6,820 nt of DNA. Origin: JBHHZM01 sp046758065 (GTDB lineage: Bacteria > Pseudomonadota > Alphaproteobacteria > JAAXGF01). The notes beneath the pieces are model-generated. The model saw nothing but the letters and a program-made list of their open reading frames with translations, had not been told where the DNA came from and did not search any database. Of the stretch, positions 6,316 through 6,820 are shown piece after piece. The position numbers were made by a program, and so were the translations under genes. Every line of letters starts with the position of its first letter. Within the stretch, counting starts at the first letter, position 1. Location of the stretch: the NCBI GenBank assembly GCA_046758065.1, contig JBHHZM010000149.1:1-6820 (forward strand), read 5' to 3'.

Positions 6316-6820
6316 TTACCAAGTAATGGCGGCGGACGCTTGGGATGTTGGCAGACGCATCCACTTAGGGGTGATCATCACTTCCTTCCCGCTTCGCCGT
6401 TCGGCTGCTGCGTACCGGAGCGAGAATGGTCGGATCGAAGTCCAGCCTTGGTAGATTCGATGGATTTCTGGGCAGTCGTCGTAGGTCAGCACCCAGGCAG
6501 CATCCCTCATAGATTCTAACCGGGCTCCGAGAGCAACGTGGTAGTCCTCATCTAGGGCGTTCAGGTACAACGTTTTCCCTTTGTTGAAGTATGGAGGATC
6601 AATGAAATAGAACGTAGAATCTGAGTTCTGGCCTTCGATAAATTTAATTCCGTCACGCCCGGAGATATGGATGCGTTCACGGTATTCGGCGAGTTTCTTG
6701 CACCGGCGAATCAATTCTGTCTTGTTGAATCGGGCGTTGAGTTTCCATTTCCCTTTTTGTCTTATCCCGCCGATAGGACCTCCATTCATTATGATCCCGG
6801 ACCGATTGCATCGATTTAAG
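6316..6820 (-). CDS. D12-class DNA adenine-N6 methyltransferase, C-terminal part (5' end off window)
   Basis: This is the C-terminal ~167 residues of an enzyme that transfers a methyl group from S-adenosylmethionine to N6 of adenine in DNA (D12/Dam-like class). The catalytic DPPY motif is encoded at 6589-6600 within FYFIDPPYFNKG. Family landmarks around it are LNRCNRSGII then GGPIGG (the first visible residues), KWKLNARFNK, LYLNALDEDYH, WVLTYDD and a late LRYAAAERRSGKE segment. An ATG at 6789 is open in frame, but the conserved LNRCNRSG sequence lies before it and the frame reaches the window edge. The true start, and the SAM-binding FxGxG motif expected in the N-terminal half, therefore lie beyond 6820. 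The frame is intact through its TAA stop. Base composition is far lower in GC than the neighbours, suggesting recent transfer by phage or a defence/restriction island. Target site and partner genes cannot be read here; an orphan or restriction-linked enzyme are both possible. Confidence 0.88.
   Translation of the reverse strand, partial: LNRCNRSGIIMNGGPIGGIRQKGKWKLNARFNKTELIRRCKKLAEYRERIHISGRDGIKFIEGQNSDSTFYFIDPPYFNKGKTLYLNALDEDYHVALGARLESMRDAAWVLTYDDCPEIHRIYQGWTSIRPFSLRYAAAERRSGKEVMITPKWMRLPTSQASAAITW

Noticed and set aside
6310..6519. 69-codon + strand open frame in the low-GC segment
   Set aside because: It overlaps the methyltransferase coding sequence on the other strand, and its translation shows no recognisable motif.
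1..6820. CRISPR array, tRNA or rRNA genes, insertion sequence
   Set aside because: No regularly spaced repeats, cloverleaf-like sequence, rRNA sequence or transposase reading frame was seen on either strand.

Overview
The window is high-GC bacterial chromosome, almost certainly alphaproteobacterial, possibly Rhodospirillales or a relative. The evidence is the gene order rimM-trmD-rplS-leuC-leuD-leuB-asd, the family variants of the proteins (a short TrmD, an L19 with an Ala/Lys-rich tail) and a strong GC bias. I counted 42 G+C in the 60 bases 4321-4380. No species can be named from the sequence alone.

Layout. Positions 1-131 are a gene-free leader holding two palindromic repeat-like elements. 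rpsP usually lies just upstream in this arrangement, but it is not in the window. Then come rimM (132-680), trmD (677-1387, overlapping rimM by 4 nt) and rplS (1406-1870), which encode ribosome assembly, tRNA m1G37 methylation and ribosomal protein L19. A 122-nt gap (1871-1992) carries a tandem 9-bp repeat. Next are leuC (1993-3411), leuD (3435-4046) and leuB (4076-5188), which encode the isomerase and dehydrogenase steps of leucine synthesis. asd (5215-6252) follows and encodes the entry to the Lys/diaminopimelate, Thr and Met branch. All seven genes are on the + strand. Every gap is under 30 nt except the one before leuC, so the likely reading is one or two transcripts (translation genes, then amino-acid genes).

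After asd the character changes sharply. From about 6300 to the window end the DNA is much poorer in GC (28 of 60 and 24 of 60 G+C in 6541-6600 and 6601-6660). It carries the 3' part of a D12-class DNA adenine-N6 methyltransferase on the - strand, convergent with asd. Its reading frame stays open to the right edge, so its N-terminus lies outside. This is the only accessory, probably horizontally acquired, content.

I see no complete novel system in the window. The points worth following up are the methyltransferase island continuing past the right edge, the CCTAGGTAT tandem dyad before leuC, and the repeat elements and unclear start codon ahead of rimM.
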